This document shows positions 10,131-58,639 of a DNA stretch of 64,000 nt, piece after piece. Under the pieces are notes generated by a model. That model was given only the letters and a program-made list of their open reading frames with translations, was not told the origin of the DNA and did no database searches. The position numbers and the translations under genes were made by a program. Each line of letters starts with the position of its first letter. Position 1 is the stretch's first letter. The DNA is from Sceloporus undulatus (taxonomy: Eukaryota; Chordata; Lepidosauria; Squamata; Phrynosomatidae): NCBI RefSeq assembly GCF_019175285.1, contig NC_056529.1, forward strand, positions 21,379,853 to 21,443,852. The letters are read 5' to 3'.

Positions 10131-10312
10131 GATATCATGGAGGAGAAGGAGGAGAAGGAGAAGAAGAAGGAGAAGGAGAAGAAGGGGCAGAGGGCAGCTC
10201 AGGAAAGCCTGGGCTGCACCCATGGCTGCTTTGCACATGTGGGTTATGTGCATATGGCTCACAGTCCCTTTTCTAGAGGCCCAGATAAAGTAGCTTGGTG
10301 CTTAAGTTCTTC

Positions 10313-10558
10313 ATTGTTCTTGTTGCGTACCTTCAAATTGTTTCTGACTTATGGTGACCCCAAGGCAGTGAACCTATTGTGGAGTTTTCTTGCCAAGTTT
10401 CTTCAGAGGGGGTTTGCCATTGCCATCCTCTAAGGCTGAGAGAGTGTGACTTATTGCCCAAGGTCACCCAGCGGGTTTCCATGGCCGAGCTGGGATTCGA
10501 ACCCTGGTCTCCAGACTCCTAGTCCAATGCTCAGATCACTACACCACACTGGTTACCA
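10313..10558 (-). mobile_element. Sauria-type SINE, nearly complete
   Basis: Tail, middle (GCTGAGAGAGTGTGACTTAT) and head with B-box-like GGATTCGAACCC are all present. Confidence 0.85.
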
Positions 10559-10835
10559 TAGATTGCATCTCTTCTTTTATATTAATCCCAACCCACTTAA
10601 GTTCTTTAGGTATACCTTTCTCAGTCCTCTGCCTTCCTTAGACCCCCTTCTAGCACTCGCTGCTCCTCTCCAAAACATGCCAGCTCAACCTCAAGGTTTG
10701 GGGAAGAATTGCCATTTCCACAGCAGCTTACATTAATTTATTTAAATACATGCATATTTAATATGCCTCCACTGACTAGCACTTAGCTGGAACAGAGAAG
10801 TGTGGGCTCAATACCAAGGGCTGACTTGGACCTAC

Positions 10836-11022
10836 AATAGTCAGTCCTCCATATCTACAGATTCAACCATCTACAGCTTGAAAATATTTACATTACATTG
10901 CCATTTTGTATCAGGGACACCATTTTACTGCACCATTATATTTAATGGGACTTGAGCATCCATGGATACCAAAATCTTGAAGTCCTGGAACCAAACCCCA
11001 GCAAGAACCAAGGGCCCAAAGT
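10836..11022. mobile_element. Tigger/pogo-like non-autonomous DNA transposon
   Basis: The end CAGTCCTCCATATCTACAG resembles the Tigger terminal repeat. The interior CACCATTTTACTGCACCATT and GGGACTTGAGCATCCATGG is shared with copies at 29.3 and 34.7 kb. Confidence 0.65.
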
Positions 11023-11049
11023 AACGCATTGCAACGTTTTGCCAATGTC

Positions 11050-11140
11050 TTAAATTTATTGCTCTGGAAGCCACCTTGGGTCCTGCCCTGAGAGAAAGGC
11101 GGCATATTATAAAAGTGAATAAATAAATAAATAACACATT
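11050..11140 (+). repeat. LINE-type tail with (AAAT)n
   Basis: GAAGCCACCTTGGGTCCTG, AAAGGCGGCATATTATAAAA and an AATA run match L2/CR1-like 3' tails. Confidence 0.6.
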
Positions 11141-11612
11141 GCATTGTCCATATTTCTTGCTTTTCAGGGGATATGTTTCTGGAATTTCTTTCCATTCTGT
11201 TGGCCGTTTAATTACATTTGGTCTGTTTGGCGGAGAGCCAGAGTAGTGTAATAGACTGAAGAGTAAAAGGAGACAAAGTCCTACAAGCCGTGGGGTGGTC
11301 CAAAAACTTTCCTTTCCTCAAAAGCCTTATCTCTTTTACTCTTCTGATGTGAATATGTTTGCTGATTGTGATGGTTCGAGCCATCTAAACTTCTATGCAC
11401 AGTTAAGCGCATCCACCAACATGTTTCCTGATTGTCCCATTGTGCAATGGAGGGAGACATGGTTGAGAGTTTCACTGAGTTTTCTATGTTCTTGATTGTA
11501 ATCTTTTTAGTCTGTATGGACTTTTTCACATGGAAAGCTGTTACGTAATTTCTTGCATTTTCCTCATCGTCCCAAAAGAAGAAGAAAGGGAGAGGCAATC
11601 CAAAATGCAAGA

Positions 11613-12046
11613 AATTAGGTAGTATCTTATCACACGCACAGACGGACGCAGCGTCCATCCCAAAGAGAAAGCAGCGCGCATGTGAATGAATTCATCGCAT
11701 GAGTATGTACCCTTCGGCTTCTTGATTTCCAATTAGCACGTTTGCGCATGCGCAGGCAAGACAGGATCCCATGGCCGACAGTAATCCCATGGCTGAACTG
11801 GAGGTGTGTTTCATACTAATGTAACTGCGAATTGACTGCGAATTCGCAGTGGGAAAAGATTTATAAATTTGATATTTTTCCGAATTCAGCTATTCCTGGG
11901 ATGTCTCACGATTGTGTTGGGATTGTGTTCTGTTTGCGTGTGACGTCATTTGAAAATCTTTTGCGAGATTATGTGAAGTGCCTTGAATAACCCCAGATTA
12001 ACCTTTGGCTAACCTTCCAATTTTCCCCGTGTGATAAAGTCCTAAG
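11613..12046. mobile_element. Possible DNA transposon with TTATCACACG ends
   Basis: TTAGGTAGTATCTTATCACACG on the left matches the inverted right end CTTAGGACTTTATCACACGG. No transposase is seen. The motif TTATCACACG recurs (inverted) near 13075. Confidence 0.45.
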
Positions 12047-12099
12047 TAGGCTTGAGTCTCAGTCTTGGAGAAAGGATGGAATATAAATAATGATGATGA

Positions 12100-12600
12100 T
12101 GATGACTATCATCGTCATCTTCCTTAAAGACGTCATTAAGGCTGGCCCCAAGACGTCAACCATGAGACACCTGCACCTCTCTTGACATCAGAAGGGATCA
12201 TCCCTTGGGTTCAGGTTTCGGACCCGAAATCTCAGGGCCTGGGCTAGTCCTGGTTTAGCAACCTAACCTTCCTCTCTTTTCCATAAATCACAGCTTGCCT
12301 CCCCGATTCCAGGCCTTCTCCCCAACCCTGAGCCATGCAGGGAGATGGCTGGCACCGCATTGTGAGTCCAGCCACACAGCACATGATGCCAGCTGTGCTC
12401 AGAGAGACACAAAACATTGCTAATTGCAGGGAGCGATTAAGCAGCCAGGGAGCGGAAATGATTGCGGAGCGCATGGGCCCCTCTCCCAGAGACCCTCCCC
12501 AAGAGCCAACAACCTCTTCACTCTGACACTCTCCAGATTGAAGAACTAAAGACTTTCTTCTTCTCGGAAGCATTTCGAACTGCAATTTGATATTGTTTGT
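12100..12600. other. Unique stretch, candidate regulatory element
   Basis: Non-repetitive. 12415-12480 (TTGCTAATTGCAGGGAGCGA) looks like conserved non-coding DNA, but no test was run. No gene is recognised. Confidence 0.3.
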
Positions 12601-12605
12601 TAATC

Positions 12606-12756
12606 TAGACTGCATCCACACTGGAGATATAACCCAGTTTGACAGTGCTTTAAGTGTCTTGGCTCAAGGCTATGGGATTCTGGGAATTGGAGTATGTTGT
12701 GGGGTCCAGAGCACTGCCAAACTGGGTTATGTCTCCATTGTGGATGCAGCCCCAGA
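12606..12756. mobile_element. Fold-back MITE
   Basis: Arms CTGCATCCACACTGGAGATA and its inverted counterpart (GTCTCCATTGTGGATGCAG) enclose GGGATTCTGGGAATTGGAG. Confidence 0.65.
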
Positions 12757-13396
12757 TTGTTAATGTAGTATCTGTCTCATACTTTTGACAGGGTTATTGT
12801 TGGATTTTAATGAGATGATTAGTCTGATCATGGTATACTATTTTTCTCTTATGACTTTTTAGTTTTTACGCCATTGGCAGGTTATGCGTCGATATTACGA
12901 TGGAGTTTATCCCGTGAATATCCCAGAAAAATCATGCAGTTACATGAAAATGGTTTCACGTGACATCGCACAAAACCACAATTTGAGCAGTCACAAAGAA
13001 ACATTAGCGCGCATCCTTTTACTTCCAGGATTTCAATGACAATGGATTTCCGATATCGCTTTGTTCACGCAATTGCGTGTGATAATTACTCGCCATTTTG
13101 GCTTTATTTGCAGGATGTTTTAAATGCGCTTTAATCTCTCTTTAATGCCAAAAATGGCAGTCAAAGCGGTGTCAAACTGCATTAATTCTGCAGTGCAGAT
13201 GCGGCCCAAGTTGCATCCCAAAAGTAGCATAGCAAGTGTGAACATTTATCGGTGCAAGAAGCAGAGCTGCCCGGGGATTCTGGGAGGAACAGTCTAAAGC
13301 TGTAGCTTCCGTAACATCTAGTTCCTTTTTTTTAGTAGTGCAGTAGTTCCTTTTTTAAAAGTTATCTTTAAAAGGTGTTTTGCAAGAAAACCCCAG
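12757..13396. other. Non-coding, repeat remnants
   Basis: 13145-13207 is half of a fold-back MITE (CAAACTGCATTAATTCTGCA). 12850-13130 looks like transposon-derived sequence, sharing TTATCACACG (inverted) with 11613-12046. No gene is seen. Confidence 0.4.
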
Positions 13397-13624
13397 AGTC
13401 GTTGTTGTTGTTGTTGTTGTTGTTGTGTGCCTTCAAGTCATTTCCAACTTATATTCACCCCATTATGGGGTTTTCTTGGCCAGATTTCTTCAGAAAAGGT
13501 TTGCTACTGAGGCTGAGAGAGTGTGACTTGCCCAAGGTTATGCAGTCGGTTTTATGGCTGAGCTGAGATTTAAACCCTGGTCTCCAGAGTCATCGCTCAA
13601 ACCACTATGCCACGCTGGCTGTAT
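13397..13624 (-). mobile_element. Sauria-type SINE, nearly complete
   Basis: (GTT)n tail, BovB-like part and tRNA-like head (CACTATGCCACGCTGGCTG) are present. A second, rearranged piece follows at about 13675-13790. Confidence 0.8.
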
Positions 13625-13790
13625 AGATAAATATAACAACAATAACAACAAGAATTTGATGATGATAATAACTGGGACTCAAACTCTGGTCTGCAGAGTC
13701 ATAGTCCAACACTCAAACCATTTCACCACACTGGCTCTCAAAGGGTTGCCATAAGACAGAAACAACTTGAGAGCACACAACAAGTTGAGT

Positions 13791-14400
13791 AAGACAGCAG
13801 ATGCGTCTACACAAGACAGTTGTGTCAGTCTGGTACCACTTTAGCAGCCCTGGCTTTACGCTGGGGAAGAGGCAGAGTCCTTGGCTGGTTCAAAAAGGTG
13901 AGTCGTGCCACGGATGGCATTGGAGGCCGCTTCCCGGGGAAAGAGAGCTGGGTTCGAGGTGGCCCACTTGGCAGTGTCGGTGGCCCCAGAGGGAGTCTCT
14001 GGTTCACCCTCTGATGCTGCAAGAAACATCTGCTTCCATCGGAAGGACCGGCTCCGGCGTGAAATTCATCAGGCGCAGGAGTTACTATGGTGACGTCTAT
14101 TATCCCTCTTTTATACAGAGATGAATCAGGAGCTATAAATATAGGACTCCGCACCAGATTGATCTGGGGAGGCTGCTGTGTGTGTGTTTGTATGGGTGGA
14201 AGCAAAAGGAATGATGATGATGATGATGATGATGTGCATCTTTCAGCAACAGACTGTTCCTCTCTCTGTTCCTTCCTAACTTTAGCAGGAGGCACTTGAT
14301 GGACACAGACCGATGGATAGGTTTGCACAAAGCAGCAGATGTGAATGTGTGCGTCTCTGTGTGTTTGTGTTTGTGTAGAGCAGGTTGGACTCTGCAGGAC
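13791..14400. other. Non-coding stretch with (GAT)n run
   Basis: A GAT run lies at about 14210-14235. Frames of up to 202 codons cross the interval without a recognisable domain and read through simple repeats. Confidence 0.4.
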
Positions 14401-14465
14401 CAATAGGGTTAGAGAGTTAGAAGGGACCCCCAAGGGTCATCTTCTCAAGCCCACAGCTGCCAGGA
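14400..14465 (-). mobile_element. CR1 LINE 3' terminal fragment
   Basis: AGAGAGTTAGAAGGGACCCC and GGGTCATCTTCTCAAGCCC match the reversed CR1 3' end. Confidence 0.5.
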
Positions 14466-14544
14466 GTTGTATCTATTACAGGCAACACCAAATAGCTTCA
14501 GGGGATCCTCTTGCTAAAAAAAATCCCCAGCTTTCATGACCAGC

Positions 14545-14650
14545 ATCCATAGTTTTTTGTGGGTTTTCTGGGCTCTGTGGCCATGTCCTACAAGAGTTTA
14601 TTCCTAAGATTTCACCAGCATCTGTGGCTGGCATCTCCAGAGAAAATGCC
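14545..14650 (-). mobile_element. Penelope-like fragment with hammerhead-like core
   Basis: On the minus strand CTGGAGATGCCAGC...GCTGGTGAAATC (14608-14640) resembles the type used by Penelope-like elements: CUGANGA-like box, GC-rich stem II, then GAAA. It is followed by GACATGGCCACAGAGCCC. Confidence 0.6.
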
Positions 14651-14671
14651 ACCCACAAAAAAGCCCAGCTT

Positions 14672-14873
14672 GTTAGTGTTGTTGTTGTGTGCCTTCAACT
14701 CATTTTCCAACTTAATGGCAACTCTAAGGCTATCATGAGGTTTTCTTGGCAAGGTTTGTTTGGAGTGGGTTTGCCTTCGCCTTCCTCTGAGGCTGTGAGA
14801 AAGTGACTTCCTTTCCATGATTAAGTGGGGATTTGAACCTTGCTAGTCTCCCAACCACTACACCATGTTGGCG
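14672..14873 (-). mobile_element. Sauria-type SINE
   Basis: GTTGTTGTGTGCCTTCAACT starts the reversed tail. The middle is intact; the head is short, ending CACTACACCATGTTGGC. Confidence 0.8.
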
Positions 14874-15164
14874 GGAGAGTTTGCACCATTTCAAGGCACT
14901 GAAATGCCATTCCTAAGACATAGCTACTGGCAGCAATTGCTTTTAGCTTTAAAATATGCTGGCATCTTTGGCTTCTCCCGCCAAGAAAACCCCTGGAGTT
15001 GAATGTGGCCTTCAAAGGTCCAGGTTGGAAGTTGCATCCTTTCAGGTTTTAGGCCTGCAATTCCCTGCTTTTCCTTCTCATTGGCTGTGTTAGCTAGGGC
15101 TGCTGGGAGTTGCAATTCAACCCTATTTAAGAGACATTCAGGGAGGGTAGCAGACAAAAAACCC

Positions 15165-15280
15165 CAAACAGTGATACCTTTTATTGGCCAACTGAAATGC
15201 ATAATGTACTTATTGCAAGCAGTGGAGCTTTGGAAGCTTGCAGCAATTATATTCTGCATTTCGATTGGTCATATCTAGGA
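15165..15280. repeat. Interspersed repeat, relative of 3800-3990
   Basis: CAGTGATACCTTTTATTGGC and GCATTTCGATTGGTCATATC form inverted arms like those near 3.8 kb. Confidence 0.5.
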
Positions 15281-16250
15281 GAATGTATGATTTTGGGGGG
15301 CAATTGTTACATGGGGTGAGCTCTTTCCTCCCCAATTTCTCAACTTCTTTCACTCACTTTCTCTGCTTGTCTATCGAGAGTGCCATTGGCTCAGCGCCTG
15401 TGTGCCAATGAGTGTGGAAAGCTGCACAATTTCTGCAAAATGGGCCATGCATGCACCCATGTGCCCACAACATCTCTTATGGATCCAGGCCAGCTACCAG
15501 AAGACACTCGGTAACCCAGGCAGAGTTGGCTCAATGAGTGTGGAAATCTCTCAGTCCATCCTTTTTGCCGGAGCCACATGGGGTCCATGTGTGCATGCAT
15601 GCATGCGCAGGCCTCTTCTCTGCTGTGGCAGGTGCCTTCCCATCACGCTCCATCCCTGTCAGCATGAAAGCCTCTCGCTTCAAGGCCCACTTATTGTGAG
15701 AACAATTTGAGCAATTATCCCCGACAGTCAGAAATAATCACGCTGTCCCTGTTGAATAGAGATGCTTTGTAGCGAAAGAAGCCCATCTTCTTTGCTGGGG
15801 GAGGATTCGGGGCGCGTGGGGAGAGAGATGTGCTTTCCCCCTCCTTTGTTGCTAATGCTGAACATTCAGCTCAGAGACTGTTTTTGCAGGAATCTTGAAC
15901 CTACCTGAGCTTGACTTCTTGGAAGCAAACGGTCTTTTCTGCAACAACACAATATTGTAATTCCAGGCCATCGTATGTCTAGTTTCTCTATGCGGTTGCC
16001 AATGTTGGACAGTGAAGAAAGCTGAAGGACTGAGAATCGAGTCTTTTGAAATGTGGTGCTGCAGATACTATTGACGGCCAAAAAGATAAAGCAAAAGGGG
16101 AATCAATGAGAAAGCCAAGTCTGAATTCTCACTAGAAACCGAATGACTCAGCTGAAGCGTATTATGTTTTGGACGCATCACAAAACAGCATGATTTGTTA
16201 TAAAAGATGATTGACTGGCATTCTGGTTATGGGATTGTAAGACTGTAAGC
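15281..16250. other. Mostly unique; candidate conserved element
   Basis: 15700-15775 (AATTATCCCCGACAGTCAGA) is non-repetitive and enhancer-like by eye. No gene is recognised. TGCATGCA-rich sequence lies near 15590-15610. Confidence 0.3.
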
Positions 16251-16251
16251 A

Positions 16252-16463
16252 TGTCATAGTGGTTTGAGCATAGGACAACAACTCTGGAGACCAGGGTTTG
16301 ATTTCCGGTTTGTCTATGAAGCCCATTGGGTGATTTTGGGCAAGTTACACTCTCTCAGCTTCAGGGAAGGCCATGGTAGCCCCACTCTGAGCAAATCTTG
16401 CCAAGAAACCCCCTTAGGGTCACCATAAGTTGGAAAAATGAATCGAAGGCACACAACATGCAC
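16252..16463 (+). mobile_element. Sauria-type SINE, nearly complete
   Basis: tRNA-like head (GGAGACCAGGGTTTGA), middle (CAAGTTACACTCTCTCAGC) and tail (CGAAGGCACACAACA) are present. Confidence 0.85.
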
Positions 16464-16512
16464 ACACAAGCTTGACTTATGACCTTGTAACTCCTGGGGT
16501 TTCATATTTATG

Positions 16513-16714
16513 GTTGTTGTTGTTGCTGTGAGCCATTAATTCATTTTTGACTTATGGAAACTCTACTCTACGGCAAATGTATCACGGCGTTTTCTTGGCA
16601 AGATTTGTTCCTCTGAGGCTGAGAGAGTGCAACTGGCCTAAGATCACCCAGTGGGTTTGTCCTGGCTGAGTCTCCAGAGTCATAGTCCAATGCTCAAACC
16701 ACTACATCATGCTG
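16513..16714 (-). mobile_element. Sauria-type SINE
   Basis: This reversed copy begins in a GTT tail and ends at the head (CCACTACATCATGCTGGATC). It faces the previous copy tail to tail. Confidence 0.8.
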
Positions 16715-16759
16715 GATCCTGTTTTTATATGCACCGTTTTAAAAATTAAAAATCTTGCG

Positions 16760-17630
16760 AGAGGCATTGTGTTGGAGATCATATCCATAATAAAAGGTAC
16801 GGTGCTGTACTTCTTGCTTTGCCCATGGTCCTGAAACACAGTGTGCGGATGGAAATGTGCTGCCCAGGATCCTGAAAGAACTAAGGCGACCACACATTTT
16901 AGCTGTAGGAATGTATTGCACAAAAAAACCTTTCTCCTCCACCCTCTCTCTGCCAGACATACACATACTCCCTTGTTTCTTTCCCAAAATGATGATGATG
17001 AGACACAGAGGGCCTTGATGATGCCTATATTCAAACGGCATTCAAAGTTCTCCTCGAGTGCTAATGCTCCCATGATTTAGCCGAGCGTTTACTGCAAGTG
17101 CGATGAAACAGCCTTTTCCCTCGCACAGAATTAGTGATTGAATTAGAGCTCCCTTTTCCTTGTGCGCTGGAGCACTGGCTGTAATCAAAAGGAACCGTGT
17201 AGAACATAATCGGTGCAAAATCCACAGGTTGGACCAGAGCAGGAGATGTTGATCAAAGGCGATGTAAGGCACAAAAAGAAGGGGAGAGGCAATCAAGGCA
17301 AATCAAAAAGGCATTCTTTGATGCGCCGAGGCTCAGAGATAGGTCTCCAGCAGATGAAGAGCCACATTATTGCAGCTGGTGCAAAGGCAGCCTCTGTGTG
17401 GGCTCCATCAGCAAACGCATATGCTGAGCAAAATGCTTTGTCATTAAAAGGCAATGGGCTTCCAAAGCTCCATGGGAATGTCAATCTTCCCTTTGCAGGT
17501 TATCTATAAACCAGCTAAGGACCCATGACAGTGGAGCTGAGGAGATCTACTCACTACTTTAATTACTTTATTATATGCATAATTCGCTTTTCCTCCAAGG
17601 AGCTGCATACATGGAATCCTGTTGTTGTCT
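16760..17630. other. Unique stretch, candidate conserved non-coding element
   Basis: 17050-17215 (TTTAGCCGAGCGTTTACTGC, ATTAGTGATTGAATTAGAGC) is non-repetitive with several homeobox-type ATTA cores. No gene is seen. Confidence 0.35.
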
Positions 17631-17989
17631 TATGCATATATATATATTCCCCAGCCCAAGCCATTAGCCTTTTTTTTAAATAGCAGAACATCTGCATTCA
17701 GTTCAAGTTTGCAGAAACAGAGTCACATATGTGGTACCAATTTATATGCAGGTATGCAATCTGCGTGTGTGCACATAGTTGCACAAAGGTGTGCAAGAAC
17801 ATTTGATTCCACATTCATTTGTGCATTTGGCTGCCTTGGTTCAGTTGCACTATGTTACTACTAAATACAATGGCAAAATTTAAGTGTGATTTCCCATGTG
17901 GAAACTGATGTAGGAGATCTGCCATGGTTTGCCCATTTCATAAACCCAACATCAGCAGCTATGAACAAGTATGCTGAGAGAGTCCAACT

Positions 17990-18817
17990 AGTCCAACATG
18001 CAATTCTAAGCTGCATCAATAGAAATATAGTGTTCAGAGTGAGGAAACTAATAGTCCCACTCGATTCTGCTTTAGTCAGACCTCACCTGGAATAATACTG
18101 AGTCCAGTTCTGGGCAACACAATTCAAGAAGGATGTTGGGAAGCTGGAGCAATGTCCAAAGGCGGGCCACCAAAATGGTGAAGGGTCTGGAAACCATGAA
18201 GCCCTGTGAAGAGAGACTTAGGGAGCTGGGGATGTTTAGCCAGGAGAAGAGATGGTTAAGAGGAGATATGATGGTCCTGTTTAAACATTTGAAGAGTGTC
18301 ATCTTGAGGATGGAGTAAGTTTGTTTTCTGATGCTCCAGAGAAAAAGACACAGAGCAAAGGATTCAAATGAGATGACAACAGAGTCCACCAAAATGGTGA
18401 AGGGTCTGGAAACCATGAAGCCCTGTGAAGAGAGACTTAGGGAGATGCTGCGTATGTTTAACTTGGAGAAGAGAAGGTTAAGGAAGGACATGACAGCTAT
18501 GCTTAAATATTTGAAGGGTCGTCATATTGAGGATGGAGCAAGCTTGTCTTTTGCTGCTCCAGAGACTAGGACCTGGAACAATGGATACAAGCTACAGGGA
18601 AAGAGATTTCATCTAAACATTAAGAAGAACTTCTCAATGGTAAGAGATGTTTGACAGTGGAAGATGCTGCCTCAGAGAGTGGTGGAGTCTCCTTTGGAGG
18701 TTTTTAAATAGTCTGGATGGCCATCTATGCCAGGGAGAGCTTGGATTGTGAATTCCTGCATGGCAGTGGGTTGGATTGGATGGCCTTTGGAGTCTCTTCC
18801 AGCTCTATGACTCTATA
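17990..18817 (+). mobile_element. CR1 LINE, 3' part of ORF2 plus 3' UTR
   Basis: The sense strand reads like the CR1 reverse-transcriptase C-terminus: [41 protein letters not shown]. It ends with the usual TCTTCCAGCTCTATGACTCT 3' end. It is 5'-truncated. About 220 bp are duplicated in tandem inside it (18168-18300 versus 18388-18520). Confidence 0.85.
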
Positions 18818-19800
18818 CCAAGTGAGCCTCTTGATAGAGTGGAGATTGGAAGCTGTGACTCCGTGGCCGTAGCCCAACACTCTCTCCACTGCGACACATT
18901 AACTCCCATCAAACTTCTCCTCCTTGTTGCCCTTTGGTCCAAGGATAAGGACATCCTTGGAATCAGATGCAGCTAATCTCTTGCTCTTTTTCTATGTGTC
19001 ACAATTATTCTTACATGGATGGGGATAGGACGCCATGGGCTCTGAAATGTGCTGGTCTTACTTAGGCATGTTCTGGTAACTTGACAAGATGCAGCCATGC
19101 GGAAGGGAGTGTGGGCAGTGTGGCCTCAGCCCTAAAGCTGCTACAATTTTTTTAAAATAGAAAATATACACGAATGCTTCCTGCCATTTTAAATATTTTT
19201 GAAGGCAGGAACATCTTCTGAGTGGAGCTTTCAAGCTCTTTTATGCATCCCGTCCTGTGCAAACAGTTCCCCATCTGTTCCTGGTTTGGCCATCTGAAAG
19301 AAAGGCAAGGCGGGAGATCTGAAGGAGGCATCAATGGCTGCCTGTGGGTTTTCTTTAGCACATTATTTCCTGGAATAGACTCTAGCCTCAGCCTCTATTA
19401 TGAGGTTTCTGCTTTTCATCTTTAATTGGCACCACTGGGCTGAACCAGACAGCTATTGCAGTTAAATGGGCAATCCTATCACTTCCTATATTGTGCCCAC
19501 GACTGACAGAAAGTCCGGGAGCAGGATTTGAAGGGAACCATCATGGGCAGGAGAGCCAACCTGGCACACTGGTTTGAGCACTGGGCTACAACCCATGTGT
19601 TGAATAGCAAGACTGTGCAACTGAACCAAGGGACCAGATGTGCAACCAAATGCATAATTAAAAGCACGGGGGCATCAGGACACAATGTGCTCCTGGCTCT
19701 GAGCAACCTTTCCAATGACTGACGCTGCTGTGCTCACACCACGTTCTGCACCAGTACAGTTACCTTTCCCCCACCAAAAAGGTCCAGAGCCCAAGGAAAC
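18818..19800. other. Intergenic, no recognised gene
   Basis: Non-coding between CR1 and the CPNE7 poly(A) region. Several frames of 60-80 codons have no domain. Confidence 0.4.
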
Positions 19801-21356
19801 ACAGCATCTCCTTTTATTTGGCTGCTTCCCTTAGTACATCAAGAACAGGAGGTCAGTCATGCAAACCTTAGGCGAACGACAACACCACAGTGAAAGATGA
19901 CCACGGACCACATGGAAAAAAGAGCCAGAGCTGGACGTTGGAAACACTGCCCAAGGAATTCGTGCGCAGGATGGGGAGGGAAAAGGGACACAAGTGCAAC
20001 AGCAATGCAGCTGGGATCCTCCTTTTGGCTATGGCCATGCTCCTTGTGCCATAGCAAGAAGCAATGGCACCCCATCCTCATGCCCCTGCAATGCCACATC
20101 CCTCCTAGGTAATTTCTGCAAGGGGATAAAAAGGAAAGTGGCTCTAACTAGTTACTCAGGAGAAGCGAGGAAAGCTAAGTGTTTCTCCCCACTGGAAAGG
20201 GCAAAGGAGCAATGGAGAAGTCTGGACTTCTGGGGAGTTTGCACAGTCCTAAGGGCTTCTTTAGATCTTCTCCTCTTCAACAAGACTAGGAGTCTTCAGT
20301 GGGGTCTCAGCAATAAGCCTCACCAGTAAAAATCCAAGGACAGGACACTCCAGTTTCTTGGCGAGGCACAACCAACTTCACCAGCGGTTGAGGAATTGTG
20401 GCACAATGCAAGGAGCAAGGTTTGTGTGTGCAGCAGCAGTGTGAGTATAGTGTATATTTGTGTTGTTCATTCCTCCCCACCAGCCTCCCTTCTGCCCTCT
20501 TCAACCCACTACTTCCATGGCTTCCTCCTCTTGGGAGTAGGATCTCTTGGCTGAGCCTGGAGAAACATACGAGTTGTAGCTGTCTACTTTGTAAGCAGCC
20601 TTGGGTTTCAGTTTGGGGTCAAGTGGGGTATAAATAGCATGAAAGACAGATGGATACATGGATGGATGGGACCCCCAAGGGCCACTTAGTCCAATCCCTT
20701 GCTGGGGCAGGAATCCACAATGCCATTGAAGAAGGGGATGGGGGAACTACAGAAAAAGGCACCCTCTCTGGTGGCCAGAGGGTGCATGCCATGTGTGTGT
20801 GTGGCACACAGCTCAATATTCTCCCTCAGCCGACCCTCCTTGCAGTCACTGTCCTCCAGATCAATACAAGGAATGCCATCTGCCTACCCCTTTGCTCCTT
20901 TCTCTGAGACAGGAGTGGGTTTCCTCCATTTAGGCTTCAAATACATCTCCCAGCTTGACATCAGTAACATGCCATTCACAAAGTGTATCCTCCTGTGTGT
21001 GGGGTGTATGTGTGTCTGACACTTGCTCCCCTCCGGAAAGACGGACACCTACTTCATTGGCTTCTTGCAGGGCCAACGCTGGTCAGCCACTGTGCTGCAG
21101 AGGGGCGCATGAGGATGGCGTTGTAGGCCTTGTGGCGCAGGCCATCAAGGATGGCCAACCCAGAACTCTTGGTCTCCTCTGGCGGTTTTAGCAGTCAATG
21201 CTCATGGGAGAAACCACGATCCCCATCTTGTGTGTCTGGCAGTGCTTAGTGCTCTCTCTTTCCCTTCCATGGCTCCACTGGGGGGGCGGGATGAGTTGGC
21301 AGATGATGGGAAGACAGACAACGTAGTCAGGGGTCCCAACCAGGGGAAGACCCTCG
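19795..21356 (-). other. CPNE7: Predicted CPNE7 3' UTR
   Basis: Sequence from the stop codon to the AATAAA site. It is largely unique, apart from a small CR1 3' piece at about 20663-20729 and a short LINE-tail-like piece near 20580-20640. Confidence 0.45.
19813..19818 (-). terminator. CPNE7: Candidate CPNE7 polyadenylation signal
   Basis: The minus strand reads CCAAATAAAAGG. It lies about 1.54 kb past the CPNE7 stop with no splice needed, so the 3' UTR would be about 1.55 kb. The motif is seen; its use is inferred. Confidence 0.5.
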
Positions 21357-58330
<36,974 letters not shown>

Positions 58331-58334
58331 CAAC

Positions 58335-58465
58335 AAGTGTTCACTCCATGCATCTGAGGAAGGAGAGCAAGTCTTTATAAGCTTATGCCACTGCAACTTC
58401 TTTCGCTCAAAGGTGCTACAAATCCCTTTGCAGACTGGTTTTCCAGACTAACATGGCTACGTCTC
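58335..58465. repeat. Interspersed repeat with CAGACTAACATGGCTAC end
   Basis: CATCTGAGGAAGGAGAGCAA, AAGCTTATGCCACTGCAACT and TTCCAGACTAACATGGCTAC: an amniote-wide repeat whose class I could not fix. Confidence 0.55.
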
Positions 58466-58639
58466 ACGAATCCTGTTTCCAGGCTTTGTTCTTCACACAA
58501 CGAACAACTGGCCCACAGAACTCACTGCCACTTGAGGAACATAAGGTTAAGGTGGGCTCCAAAGGGCAATTCCCAAACAAACTCTTGGAGGAAAAAGAGG
58601 ACTTTATCAGGGGGTGACTGGCCCTGAAAAGGAAATAGT

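Noticed and set aside
10313-10558. tRNA gene from the GGATTCGAACCC box
   Set aside because: The box belongs to a SINE head fused to a BovB-like tail; no cloverleaf with proper arms is expected.
13825-14433. 202-codon minus frame
   Set aside because: It crosses a (CAT)n run and unique DNA, with Ser and Thr low-complexity and no domain or splice support.
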